Below are positions 1-9,180 of a stretch of 64,000 bases of DNA, in pieces (the stretch's first letter is position 1; each line of letters begins with the position of its first letter). This DNA comes from Symbiodinium natans (lineage: Eukaryota; Sar; Dinophyceae; Suessiales; Symbiodiniaceae), in the NCBI GenBank assembly GCA_905221605.1, contig CAJNDS010001335.1, forward strand, positions 1,113,938 to 1,177,937, written 5' to 3'. Both the position numbers and the translations under genes were made by a program. The notes under the pieces are model-generated. The model worked only from the letters and a program-made list of their open reading frames with translations. It was not told the origin of the DNA and ran no database searches.

Positions 1-102
1 AACCCTAAAAACCTAAAACCCTAAAACCCTAAAACCCTAAACCCCAGACCCTAAACCCTAAACCCTAAACCCCAAACCCTAAACCCTAAACCCTAAACCC
101 TC
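1..102 (-). repeat. Degenerate CCCTAAA telomere-like array
   Basis: Imperfect 7-8 base units (CCCTAAA, CCCTAAAA, CCCCAAA) with the G-rich strand on minus. The degeneracy, and the many similar arrays elsewhere in the window, mean that it need not be a chromosome end. Confidence 0.9.
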
Positions 103-223
103 AGGAAGTTCTTGTCTTTGCTTATCATCGCGCAGTCATCTAGCTGCCACAGTAAAACTTTCACCCCTGGTTTCGGGCTCTGGGCTAGGGTTTCTTTGGG
201 GGGCTTATCCGAACAAACACTAA

Positions 224-434
224 ACCCTAAACCCTACACCCTACACCCTAAACCCTAAACCCTAACCCCAAACCCTAAACCCTAAACCCTAAACCCTAAA
301 CCCTAAACCCTAAACCCTAAACCCTAAACCCTAAACCCTAAACCCCAAACCCTAAACCCTAAACCCTAAACCCTAAACCCTAAACCCTAATTAACCCTAA
401 ACCCTAAACCCTAAGCCCTAAACCCTATACCCTA
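224..434 (-). repeat. CCCTAAA interstitial telomere-like array
   Basis: About 28 units of CCCTAAA with occasional variants (CCCTACA, CCCCAAA, CCCTAAG). The next 110 bases are unique sequence, with open frames on both strands but nothing recognised. Confidence 0.93.
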
Positions 435-551
435 AACCCAAAGACTCAGCCCCTGATCCCTAAACCCCCGGCCTCTCCGGACATACCCGTGGCAGGAATT
501 GCGGAATCCCGCCGGCTTGCCTCCAGGTCGGCCAGCAGCGTTTAGGGTGTA

Positions 552-640
552 GGCCCTAAACCCTAGCCCTAAACCCTAGCCCTAAACCCTAAACCCTGAA
601 CCCTGAACCCTGAACCCTGAACCCTGAACCCTGAACTCGA
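552..640 (-). repeat. CCCTAAA to CCCTGAA variant array
   Basis: CCCTAAA units shift to a run of six CCCTGAA units, so one point variant was copied in tandem. The unique stretch that follows (641-895) contains two copies of a GATCCGGAAGTC motif (767 and 790) and no recognised gene. Confidence 0.88.
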
Positions 641-896
641 AACCAGTTTGGCTCGAGCTTCAGGCTGAAAAAGCGAGACATGCTCTTGGCACCGTTCTTT
701 AAATCTTCAGGATTTAGGGGGTGTCAGGTCCCGTGTTGCAGTAGGAGCCACGGTCTAGAGATTCTTCAGGATCCGGAAGTCTTCTTCTAGGATCCGGAAG
801 TCCTCACCCTAAACCCGAAACCCTGAAACCCCGAACCCTGAACCTTCTTCTCGGATGCCAATCCGTGTTGAGGAGCCACAATGCGGTGCAGAACTC

Positions 897-958
897 TTAA
901 CCCTAAACCCTAAACCCTAAACCCTAAACCCTAAACCCTAAACCCTAAACCCTAAACC

Positions 959-1039
<81 letters not shown>

Positions 1040-1046
1040 ACCCAAT
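897..1046 (-). repeat. CCCTAAA array passing into 12 units of CCCTCAA
   Basis: Eight CCCTAAA units are followed directly by about a dozen CCCTCAA units, a clean switch of unit type. Local amplification explains this better than telomerase synthesis. Confidence 0.93.
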
Positions 1047-1676
1047 CCTATTGTTTAAAGGAGCGGTCCCTGTCTTTCAATTCAGGGACCCAGAGGCCAC
1101 TTGCATGTTCTGACCACTCTTGGCATCATTGGTGGCATCATTGGTGTTTGGGGTTTCAGGGCCTAGGGTCTGCAGCTTTTGTGGAATGACTTTATTCCAG
1201 TCCGTTTGCAAGCAAGTCGCGTGCGCACGCGCGCCTGGCGCGCGATAAACCCTCTCTTTTCAGCTTTTTTCTCGCTCTCTGCCTCTCTCCTGTTTGCTCT
1301 TCTGCCGGTGAAGGAGTTTAACTTGATTGGCCGTAGACTTGGTATCACCCCTCCTTGCCGCCCTCAAAACAGAAACCAACAGCAAGAAAGTAAGAATGGG
1401 GTTTAATATAGGGGTCGGAAGAATCACAAATAGCATCCCTTCATGGTCTCTCTATAAGTAGCCACTCAACCCTCTTCTATTTGGTAAGGCCCCTATAGTA
1501 GCCCTAAACCCTAGTCCCTAGACCCTAAACCCGAAGCCCTAAACCCTAGACCCTAAACCCCATATTAGGTTTCATGTGCCAGGTCAGCTGCCAGCCAAGG
1601 AGAAGGAGGCGCGATGGGGTGGGGGCGGGGCAGGGGCGGCTTCCCGGGCCTGCAGTTCCCGGATACGTACAAACTT
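1047..1676. other. Unique stretch without a recognised gene
   Basis: Contains a tandem pair of a 12-base unit (GGCATCATTGGT, 1121-1145), scattered CCCTAAA-like units near 1500-1560, and a plus-strand open stretch near 1575-1675 with no identifiable product. Short open frames at 1163-1406 overlap on both strands and show no coding signature. Confidence 0.5.
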
Positions 1677-1742
1677 TGGGTTTAGGGTTTAGGGTTTAGG
1701 GTTTAGGGTTTAGGGTTTAGGGTTTAGGGTTTAGGGTTTAGG
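1677..1742 (+). repeat. TTTAGGG array
   Basis: About nine TTTAGGG units, in the orientation opposite to the arrays before 1050. Confidence 0.93.
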
Positions 1743-2217
1743 TTTGGGGCGAAGTCAGCCCTTGCACCCAACATCAAGCACTGGAGCCCCACGCCCCAAC
1801 GCCGTAAACGCAGTACCTAAGACGTGAGTATGTGGCGAGTTTTTTCCTAACCGCTGAAAGCGCCATCACTTAACTCCAACAACTACATCCCAGAACCCGG
1901 GAAACAAGCCACCAAAGATCAAGTATGGCCACAGCCATAAAACTCCACAAGCAGAGCAAGATAAAACAAGCTAAGCCAATGATACTGATTCAACAGCTAA
2001 AGCTCTTCAACCCAGCGATCTCATACTTAGCATTCGGCAAGGCAGATGGAAAGCACCTACCTTCCCATTCAGGGTTTAGAGTCGGTTTGGGGCGAGCCAC
2101 GAAGCCACACAGTCAGAGTTATGCCTCGCCGTTTTGGAGCAGCATGAAACCTGCAAGGTCCGAATCAGCTCATTCGCGAACTGATGGTAAAGATTTGGCC
2201 TGGAAAAAGTCGCATAA

Positions 2218-2346
2218 CACACACGCACACACACAGACGGACAGACACAGGCACGCGGACACGCAGACACAGAGGCACAGAGACACAGAGACACAGAGAG
2301 ACACAGAGAGACCCAGAGAGACACGGAGAGACACAGAGAGACACAG
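2218..2346 (+). repeat. ACAC/GACACAGA simple-sequence tract
   Basis: CA-rich microsatellite grading into an AGAGACAC minisatellite. It creates artificial long open frames on both strands. A (TA)n stretch follows at 2366-2386. Confidence 0.9.
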
Positions 2347-2509
2347 TAACCTTTTGGAGTATATAAAAAAAATATATATATATATAGTCACTCCTACCTT
2401 AATTGGAAGGCTAGCCGCCCAGGGTACTCAGCAACTGGGCCTTAAAGCAAGGATTCTTGGCGCGTCTCCAGCTCCCTCGTCCAGAAGAGGTGCCCCCTGC
2501 TGGGGAGGT

Positions 2510-2600
2510 TTAGGGTTTAGGGTTTAGGGTTTAGGGCTTGGGGCTTGGGGCTTAGGGCTTAGGGTTTAGGATTTAGGGTTTAGGGTTTAGGGTTTAGGGT
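2510..2600 (+). repeat. TTTAGGG array with TTGGGGC variants
   Basis: TTTAGGG units interrupted by GGCTTGGGG and GGCTTAGGG variants. No gene is seen on either side. Confidence 0.9.
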
Positions 2601-2707
2601 AAAACAACCCATAGTCCGCCCAGTTTGACCGCGCGGCGCGCGCTCCAGCCGAGTCAGCCCCTCTTGCACCTAACGTCCCAAGCCCTGCAGGGTTGACTGT
2701 TGGCGGA

Positions 2708-2760
2708 TTTGGGATGTTCCCCCTTGTACTAACAGCCCTTAATATGGACTATGGTATACC
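2708..2760 (+). repeat. Partial copy of fold-back family M1
   Basis: Carries the left arm of the GGGATGTTCCCCC / ACTAACAGTCCTTAAT family that is complete at 7909-8014. The right arm is missing here. Confidence 0.6.
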
Positions 2761-3017
2761 CCATTTATACTGTACTTGAAAGCCCCCTAAGTCCTCTAAG
2801 GGTTCAGTCGGGGGTTTTGCGGGCCCTTGAGAATGGCGTCACATCTTTTTGTTACAGGCTGTGTTCAGTGCAGTCAGTTTGTTGGTTTCAGTTCTGTTGT
2901 TGCAGGGCTCTGAACAGGAGGTACCCCGAGCCCCAACAGGTCGGGAAGCAAGATGAGGTTGCTCTTCAGCCCTAGGCGGACACCCTAAACCCTAAGGACC
3001 CAGCCCTGAACCCTAAA

Positions 3018-3134
3018 CCCTCGACCCTAAGCCCTAAGCCCTAAGCCCTAAGCCCTAAGCCCTAAGCCCTAAGCCCTAAGCCCTAAGCCCTAAGCCCTAA
3101 GCCCTAAGCCCTAAGCCCTAAGCCCTAAACCCCA
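3018..3134 (-). repeat. Homogenised CCCTAAG array
   Basis: About 15 near-identical CCCTAAG units, a variant of CCCTAAA, with canonical units only at the edges. Confidence 0.93.
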
Positions 3135-3485
3135 AACGTCCAACTTGATCGGCAAGATCGGCCCTTCCGCCAGCATTTAGGGTTTAGGATTTAGGGTTTA
3201 GGGTTTAGGGTTTAGGGTCTAGGGTGAACTGAGACGATGTGTTGCCGGCCGTGCTGCAATGGCTTTGAGTGGCTTTGAGCTGGACAGGGACCAGGGTCGG
3301 AACCGGATGATCCTGCTGGAAAGCTGGGTTTAGGGTTTAGGAATGTTTAGGGTTTAGGGTTTAGGGTTTAGCCGTGACAATGAGCGCATCAAGGAGGGTC
3401 ATTCACAAGTTTCCACGGCCTTGGGGGTACTATCCTGGGAAGCTGGCCATGCTGCACTGCTGCGGTCCGGAAGTCCGTGCTCGTG

Positions 3486-3586
3486 GTTTAGGGTTTAGGG
3501 TTTAGGGTTTAGGGTTTAGGGTTTAGGGTTTAGGGTTTAGGGTTTAGGGTTTAGGGTTTAGGGTTTAGGGTTTAGGGTTTAGGGTT
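3486..3586 (+). repeat. TTTAGGG array
   Basis: Fourteen perfect TTTAGGG units. They end three bases before the CAG that would be the acceptor of the candidate exon at 3590. Confidence 0.95.
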
Positions 3587-3589
3587 CAG

Positions 3590-3676
3590 CATCTCAAGTT
3601 CAAGCCTTTCACTAGTTTAGCAGCTTCTCAGGCGCCCGAAAAGTACCCACCCACCGAGAGCATCCCAAACCACACT
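3590..3676 (+). CDS. Candidate internal exon, product unknown
   Basis: An open stretch of 29 codons begins right after TTCAG and ends at GTAAGC, a standard donor. The peptide starts HLKFKPFTSLAAS and is polar and unremarkable. It could be an upstream exon of the zinc-finger gene at 6328-8179, which lies on the same strand, but no domain links them. Short open frames are common at this GC content, so support is only the frame plus both splice-like ends. Confidence 0.3.
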
Positions 3677-3716
3677 GTAAGCCCTAAACTCCAGACACGC
3701 AGCCCTGAAGCCCGAT

Positions 3717-3992
3717 GACCTTGTAGTGACCTGGCCTGCTATTTTTATGACAACGAGCGGGCAAGGTCGTAAAAAAATAACGGGCAAGGTCCCTACCAGG
3801 TATAAATATCGTGGGCAAGGTCATTACAGGGCCATAGGATTGGAGGGCAAGGTCACTACAAGGTCATATGGACCTTGTAGGGACCTTGCCGGCTATTTTT
3901 ATGACCTTGTAGTGACCTTGCCCGCTATTTGAAGACCTTGTAGTGATCTTGCCGCTTCAAAAAAGAAAGTAGCGGCAACGTCACTACAGGGT
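3717..3992. repeat. Nested palindrome of ACCTTGTAGTGACCTTGCC units
   Basis: At least seven direct or inverted copies of a motif around GACCTTGTAGTGACCTTGCC, separated by CGCTATTTTTATG-type spacers. Copies before about 3870 are mostly the reverse complement of those after it, so the region can fold into a long branched hairpin. There are no telomere units inside. It may be a fold-back transposon; no coding sequence is seen. Confidence 0.8.
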
Positions 3993-4252
3993 CTAAGCCC
4001 TTCGAGTATTCCTCCCTATACCCTGAAAGCGGAACCCTCAGCCTATCACCCTAAACTGTACCTAAACCCTGAACCCTAAACCCTAATCCCTAAAGCCTAA
4101 ACCCTAAATCTTTCCCCTAAACCCTAAACCCTATTCCCTATACCCTATACCCTATAAACCCTAAACCTTCCCACTGTCGGGAGACCGATGCCACGGCAAT
4201 GACCGCTTCTCCCATCAGCGCGGCCAGGACCCCTCTAGCCAGCGACAGGGGT

Positions 4253-4400
4253 TTAAAGGGTTTAGGGTTTGGGGTTTAGGGTTTAGGTTTAGGGTTTAGG
4301 GTTTAGGGTTTAGGGTTTTTAGCGCTTGGGACCCTTTGGGGCTCGGGGGTTTAGGGTTTAGGGTTTAGGGTGTAGGGTTTATGGTTTATGGGTCCGAGGG
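4253..4400 (+). repeat. TTTAGGG array, interrupted
   Basis: Imperfect TTTAGGG units in two blocks. The unique sequence after it (4400-4520) includes a motif close to one arm of family M4 (GGACCACAATTTAGAGAA). Confidence 0.85.
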
Positions 4401-4524
4401 CTGAGCGCTGTATGATCTGCAAAGACTAAGCCTGGGAAGAGCGTGTCAACTCTCATCTCAGGGAAACTTACTGGTTCTCAGTAGGGACTTAGGGACCACA
4501 ATTTAGAGAACTGTCCAGTTTGAG

Positions 4525-4670
4525 ACATGCACATATTTCGTATTCGTGTACATACAAGTTTATGTGTCTATATATATATATAAAAATAAGTATATGTCAG
4601 AAATTATATCTATATGTGTGTTTATTTATATATATATAAAGATATGTAAAGATGCATGTATATGTTTTGC
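4525..4670. repeat. AT-rich TA/TATG simple sequence
   Basis: Low-complexity TATATA and TATGTG tracts. The following 4680-5290 holds scattered telomere-like units, a C-rich homopolymer near 4880 and no recognised gene. Confidence 0.75.
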
Positions 4671-5293
4671 ACAATAGTTCTTTACGAATATGAGGCACCC
4701 CTAATGATAGACCCCCAAATCCCTGATAATGAGGATCACAACAGTTCGGAAATCCCCAACCATTTGTTTAAGTACATGTATACCCTAATCCCAGGACCCT
4801 AAAACCCCAGGGGTTGTCTTCAGGGTTTACTGTAGGGTTTAGTGTGCAGTATATCAGGCTCCGCACGCCTTCGGGCCCCCCCCCCCCCTCCCCCCGCCCC
4901 TAAACGCTCAATTCCAACATACACGCGTATATCAAAGACAGGCTCCGGCCCCAAACCCTAAACCGTAAAGCCTAAAACCTAAACCCTAAACCCTTTAAGC
5001 AATTTGAAAGCCGCCGTCCCCGACTAGGACCCTCACAAAGGCGGACAAGGCCCTGAGGGTTTTCAGGGCTTAGTAGGGTTTAGGGTTTAGGGTTAGTTTA
5101 GTCGGGCTGAGTAGGGTTCAGGGTTTATGGTTTGATGTTTCTAAGGCTTGTCTGGGTTTGTAGGCTTAGGGTTTATGGCATTTAGCGGAATTGGGGTGGG
5201 GTTACTTCGGGGGGTGTTGTGGTTTCAGGGTTGCCTGGGCTTGTAGGTGTTAAATGTTGCACTCGCTTCAGCTACAGGGCAGAGTTCGCTTTC

Positions 5294-5395
5294 GCCCTAA
5301 ACCCTAAACCCTAAACCCTAAACCCTAAACCCTAAACCCTAAACCCTAAACCCTAAACCCTAAACCCTAAACCCTAAACCCTAAACCCTAAACCC
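5294..5395 (-). repeat. CCCTAAA array
   Basis: Fourteen perfect CCCTAAA units. The 5400-5845 interval after it has broken TTTAGGG-like units and a plus-strand open stretch near 5660-5760 without a recognisable product. Confidence 0.95.
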
Positions 5396-5847
5396 AAATT
5401 TTGCCTTTGGACCACCGGAGTCGGTGTAGGGATTGGACCCACAAGTTTGGTGGAGTTTAGGGTTTAACGTTTTTAGGGTTTGGGGTTTAAGGTTTAAGGT
5501 TTAGGGTTTAGGGTTTGGGGTTTCAGGGTGGGGAAGAAGATTTTTCGAGGCCGTGGTGACTGAACATCAAGACAACTCTCAAGTTTGAGATTTAGGATTT
5601 TTATGGGGTTAGGGGTTGAGGTTTAGGGCTTAGGGTGTTAGATATGGTTTCAAAACAAGTCCGCAAGTTGCGGCGCTTTTCCTAGAGATCGCGCGGAGCA
5701 AGAACACACAGACAAGAAGCTCCTAATGTATTCACATCTGAGATACACCGGGGGGGGTTTAGGGTGTAGTAGGGTTCTAGAGTTTAGGGCCGGCTTAAAC
5801 CCTAAACTAAACTCTATCATAGAAGGCGCATGTATGAACACCGTACA

Positions 5848-6058
5848 GCCCTAAACCCTAAACCCTAAACCCTAAACCCTAAACCCTAAACCCTAAACCC
5901 TAAACCCTAAACCCTAAACCCTAAACCCTAAACCCTAAACCCTAAACCCTAAACCCTAAACCCTAAACCCTAAACCCTAAACCCTAAACCCTAAACCCTA
6001 AACCCTAAACCCTAAACCCTAAACCCTAAACCCTAAACCCTAAACCCTAAACCCTAAT
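5848..6058 (-). repeat. Long perfect CCCTAAA array
   Basis: About 30 uninterrupted CCCTAAA units, among the longest perfect arrays in the window. Confidence 0.97.
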
Positions 6059-6159
6059 CAGATTTTCAGAGCTTCGACGATGAAGGGCCCATGGTAGGGT
6101 CTAGGCTGCAGTGGGTTTCGGTGTTCAGGATTTAGGGTTTATGGGTTCGGGTTTGAGGA

Positions 6160-6285
6160 CCCTAAACCCTAAACCCTAAACCCTAAACCCTAAACCCTAA
6201 ACCCTAAACCCTAAACCCTAAACCCTAAAGCCTAATTAAAAAACCCTACACCCTAAACCCTAAACCCTAAACCCTAAACCTAAGC
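6160..6285 (-). repeat. CCCTAAA array
   Basis: Perfect units interrupted once near 6232 (TTAAAAAA). Ends about 40 bases before the zinc-finger exon. Confidence 0.93.
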
Positions 6286-6327
6286 CCTCCTCCCCCAAAA
6301 GTTCGGGATTCTGCCATTAGCCTGCAG

Positions 6328-6399
6328 GTCGCGCTACATTTCAGCCAACGCTGCGTACCGTGCATCTTCTTCACGCGGATGGGCGACGGCTGCCGCCAG
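6328..6399 (+). CDS. CCCH zinc-finger protein, exon with first half of the finger
   Basis: Twenty-four codons open after a CTGCAG acceptor and end in CAG before GCAACT, a GC-type donor. The peptide has CVPC, then CIFFTRMGDGC, giving the first two cysteines of a C-x9-C-x5-C-x3-H finger; the other two ligands are in the exon at 8125. Phase is 0 at both ends, so the join is clean. CCCH fingers usually bind RNA. A CxPC-FF...GC..G..C..CH form is, to my knowledge, common in a large dinoflagellate family. The 1.7-kb intron contains TTTAGGG arrays, two 24-25 base G homopolymers and a fold-back element. Confidence 0.7.
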
Positions 6400-6419
6400 G
6401 CAACTGGGGGACGGCATTT

Positions 6420-6505
6420 AGGTTTAGGGTTTAGGGTTTAGGGTTTAGGGTTTAGGGTTTAGGGTTTAGGGTTTAGGGTTTAGGGTTTAGGGTTTAGAGT
6501 TTAGG
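6420..6505 (+). repeat. TTTAGGG array inside the zinc-finger intron
   Basis: Twelve TTTAGGG units starting about 20 bases after the putative GC donor at 6400. Degenerate TTTAGGG-like sequence continues to about 7190. Confidence 0.93.
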
Positions 6506-7189
6506 GTGGCTAGTCACGAATAGTATACCCTTATGGTCCCTTTGCAAATATACTTTAACAACCCCCCCAAACCCTATTTCAGTGTTTCAGCCCTAAACCC
6601 TGCACCCCAAGTCCTAAACCCTGATCCCTAAATCACCAAAAACCTTAAACCCTAAACTCCAAGCCCTAAACCATAAACCCTAAACCATGAACCCTAAACC
6701 CTGAACCCTGAGCCGTTCAACCTGAAGCCGGTCTTAACCCTACACCTGTCTAAAGCCTGGAGGCTGGGTGACAACCTTACGCCTTTAGGGTTTAGGTTCC
6801 GGGTTCAGGGTTTAGGGTTTAGGGTTTGGGGTTAAGGGTTTGGGGCTTAGGGCTTTCGGGTTTTAGGGATTAGGGGTAAAGGGTTTTAGCGTTTAGGGTT
6901 TCAGGGTTTCAGTGTTTTTGTTTTTTGGCTTGTTTTAGGGCTTTGGGCTTTCGAGCTGTAGGGTCTAAGGGTTTGAGGGTTCCAGGCGTTTAAGGGTTTT
7001 GGGGTTTCAGGGCTTTAAGGCTTTTAGGTGTTAGGGTTTAGGGTTTCAGGCTTTGGGGTTTTAGGGTTTTTGGGTTTTAGGGTTTGGGTTTTTTGGGGTT
7101 TTGGGGGTGTTAGGGTTTTCGGGTTCTGGGGTTCTACGGGTTCTAGGGCTTTAGGGTTTTAGGGTTTAGGGCCTAGGGTTATCGGGATT

Positions 7190-7480
7190 TTGTATTGTGT
7201 TTCTGCGCTTTTGTGTTTTTGTGTTTTTTCGTTTTTTCTGTTCTTGGGTTTTGGGGTTTTGGGGAGTTGTTTTGTTTTGGGTTTTTGGGCTTTGGTGTTT
7301 TTCTTGTTTGGGGGGGGGGGGGGGGGGGGGGGGTTTTGTGTTTTTGGGTTTTGGGGTTTTGTTGGGTTTTTGGGTTTTGTTGGGTTTTGGGGTTGCTTTC
7401 GGAACGCCACGAAGCCCTAGAGCCAACAAAAAACTACACGTACTGGTGCTGAAGCGGGGGGGGGGGGGGGGGGGGGGGGG
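7190..7480 (+). repeat. G/T-rich low-complexity sequence with two G homopolymers
   Basis: Degenerate TTTTGGG-type sequence with G runs of 24 (7310-7333) and 25 (7456-7480). Several long frames on both strands here come only from the composition. Confidence 0.85.
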
Positions 7481-7908
7481 CGAATATTGGAACTCCACCC
7501 CAGAAAGTGTGAGCATCCGAAAGAACCCAACTGGGTGGTGGGGTTGGGTTTAAGTCTAAACCCTAAATAAACCCTAAACCCTAAACCCTACACCCTTAGG
7601 TGTTTGCGTGTGATCAAGGGCGTTGAGGCAGTTGGCCTGCGACCGTGCCCCGAGAACTGCGCGAAGAACCAATCCACAGACCCAAGAATCGATCAACAAA
7701 TCCTACACCTTGAGAATCACATGTAACATAATAGAAAAATGTTTATAATATATATATATATATATAGACCTATAAACCCTAAACCCTGAACCCTAAACCC
7801 TGATATGACCCTATTAAGTAAGGTTTAGGTGCCTTGCATGTGCTATCAGTGCTCGTGGGGTCACTTTACTACAGGTTGTTTGGGCTTCGGGTGACGGCTA
7901 CCCCTCAA

Positions 7909-8014
7909 GGTTGGGATGTTCCCCCTTATACTGCCAGTCCGTAATAGGGATTGTAGTAGGGGACTAAAATCCCTATTAAAGGACTGTCAGAAAAATGGGG
8001 GAAACATCCCAACC
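7909..8014. mobile_element. MITE-like fold-back element, family M1, complete copy
   Basis: Inverted ends GGTTGGGATGTTYCCCC enclose inner complementary arms (AATAGGGATTGTAGT / AATCCCTATTAAAGG). The element is 106 bp, has no coding capacity and is flanked on both sides by TCAA, a possible target duplication. Related copies lie at 29876-29980, 41538-41640 and, in part, 2708, 40408 and 53576. The transposase source is not in the window. Confidence 0.75.
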
Positions 8015-8124
8015 TCAACTCTTCACTCCTACTGCGGCACTGCTGATCCTAAACCCTAAACCCTAAACCCTAAACCCTAAACCCCAAACATGCTAGGGTT
8101 TGGGGTTCCGATCCCCTGGCGCAG

Positions 8125-8179
8125 GGAGAAGCATGCACCCATTGTCACTTCTGCAACGAGCGAGAAGTCAGGACACGCG
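8125..8179 (+). CDS. CCCH zinc-finger protein, exon with second half of the finger
   Basis: After GCGCAG the frame reads GEACTHCHFCNEREV. It supplies Cys and His of the finger started at 6328, with exact C-x9-C-x5-C-x3-H spacing across the splice. The start at GGA follows AG|GG. The 3' end is uncertain: GTCAGT at 8180, GTTTAG at 8189 or a GA-type donor at 8171 are all possible. The basic, helical peptide after the finger fits the start of the region that normally follows it in such proteins. Confidence 0.68.
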
Positions 8180-8462
8180 GTCAGTCAGGTTTAGGGTTTA
8201 GGGTTGAGGGTAGAGGGTTGAGGGTTTAGGGTTTAGGGTTTAGGGTTCAGGGTTCAGGGTCTAGGGTTTAGGGTTTAGGGTTGAGGGTTTACTTCTGGTG
8301 GTGTGAAATTTCAGGATTGCTGCATCAGGGCTTTGTGGTTCAGAGAGGGAAGACGCTGCCAGCATTGCATACGCTAAGCCTTAAGCCCTGAACCCGACGC
8401 CCGCGAGTTCCAGTCTTCTCGATCGTGTCTACCTGGAGAGCTGCCAAATTCTATGCTTGGCA

Positions 8463-8575
8463 GCCCAGTGGTACCCTTTACTTGTGTTTTTTGGGTTCTG
8501 GGTTCCCTTATGAAAGTAACCAACCAAAAAAGGGTGCCCTTCTTGTAGTATGGTTACTGGGCTACAAAGTATGAC
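8463..8575. repeat. Fold-back repeat with GCCCAGTGGTACCC / GGTTACTGGGC ends
   Basis: Inverted ends surround a G-rich core containing AAAAAAGGGTGCCC. Related sequences occur at 27577-27705, 32940-33000, 50590-50680 and 52549-52605, all with the (A)AAAAGGGYACCC core and a (G)GGCTACC or TAGGTTACC end. Non-coding. Confidence 0.55.
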
Positions 8576-8629
8576 TTCTTAGAGTTCCTTATTGAGATCC
8601 CTGTCAGGACAGGTAGGGAAGTCTCCTGG

Positions 8630-8758
8630 AGGCATCCCTGAACCCTAAACCCTAAACCCTAGACCCTAGACCCTAGACCCTAAACCCTAAACCCTAAACC
8701 CTAAACCCTAAACCCTAAACCCTAAACCCTAAACCCTAAACCCTAAACCCTAACCCTG
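8630..8758 (-). repeat. CCCTAAA array
   Basis: About 17 units with three CCCTAGA variants near the start. Confidence 0.94.
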
Positions 8759-8835
8759 CACCCTAAACTGCAAACCCTAAACGCTACCCCTAAACCCTGA
8801 ACCCTAAATCTTGCCTTCGGGATGTTGAGCTGTAG

Positions 8836-8875
8836 GCGTCCGCGTCGAAAAGCTAAGCGCACTCTGAGAGAATGA
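8836..8875 (+). CDS. Candidate exon following the zinc finger, very basic
   Basis: After CTGTAG the frame reads RPRRKAKRTLRE and then meets TGA at 8873. The basic composition is what commonly follows the finger in this protein type. It joins in phase if the preceding exon uses a GA donor at 8171, which would be non-canonical but is known for dinoflagellates. It may be the last exon, or may splice on to 9113 through an internal GA donor. Confidence 0.33.
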
Positions 8876-8876
8876 G

Positions 8877-8943
8877 GGTTTAGGGTTTAGGGTGTAGGGT
8901 TTAGGGTTTAGGGTTTAGGGTTTAGGGTTTAGGGTTTAGGGTT
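8877..8943 (+). repeat. TTTAGGG array
   Basis: Nine units, one GTGTAGG variant. Confidence 0.93.
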
Positions 8944-9112
8944 CCCATGGAAAGGAGCCCCCGCTGCAGTTTCCCCTAGCCGTTTTAGGTTCAAGGATGT
9001 GTCGTGTCAAACCCTAAGCCCGAAACCTTAACCCCAAACGCCAAGTCCTAGCCCTACACCCTAAACCCTACACCCTAATACCTAAACCCTAAACCCTAAA
9101 CCCTGGTTCCAG

Positions 9113-9180
9113 GGCCCGACGAAACCGAATTCAACTCGAGTCCCGCAGGGCCCAGCTACTTCGACAGCACATGGGGGCGA
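9113..9180 (+). CDS. Candidate exon, basic helical peptide
   Basis: Open after TTCCAG, ending at GTTTAG, the first telomere unit of the following array. The peptide (RRNRIQLESRRAQLLRQHM) is strongly helical and basic and would suit the C-terminal tail of the zinc-finger protein. The donor would lie exactly at the junction with TTTAGGG repeats. Not confirmed by homology. Confidence 0.33.

Noticed and set aside
1-1050. Window start as a true chromosome end
   Set aside because: The arrays are degenerate and similar or better arrays occur through all 64 kb in both orientations.
7159-7553. Overlapping frames of 76-118 codons on both strands
   Set aside because: Low-complexity G/T sequence with two G homopolymers; compositional artefacts.
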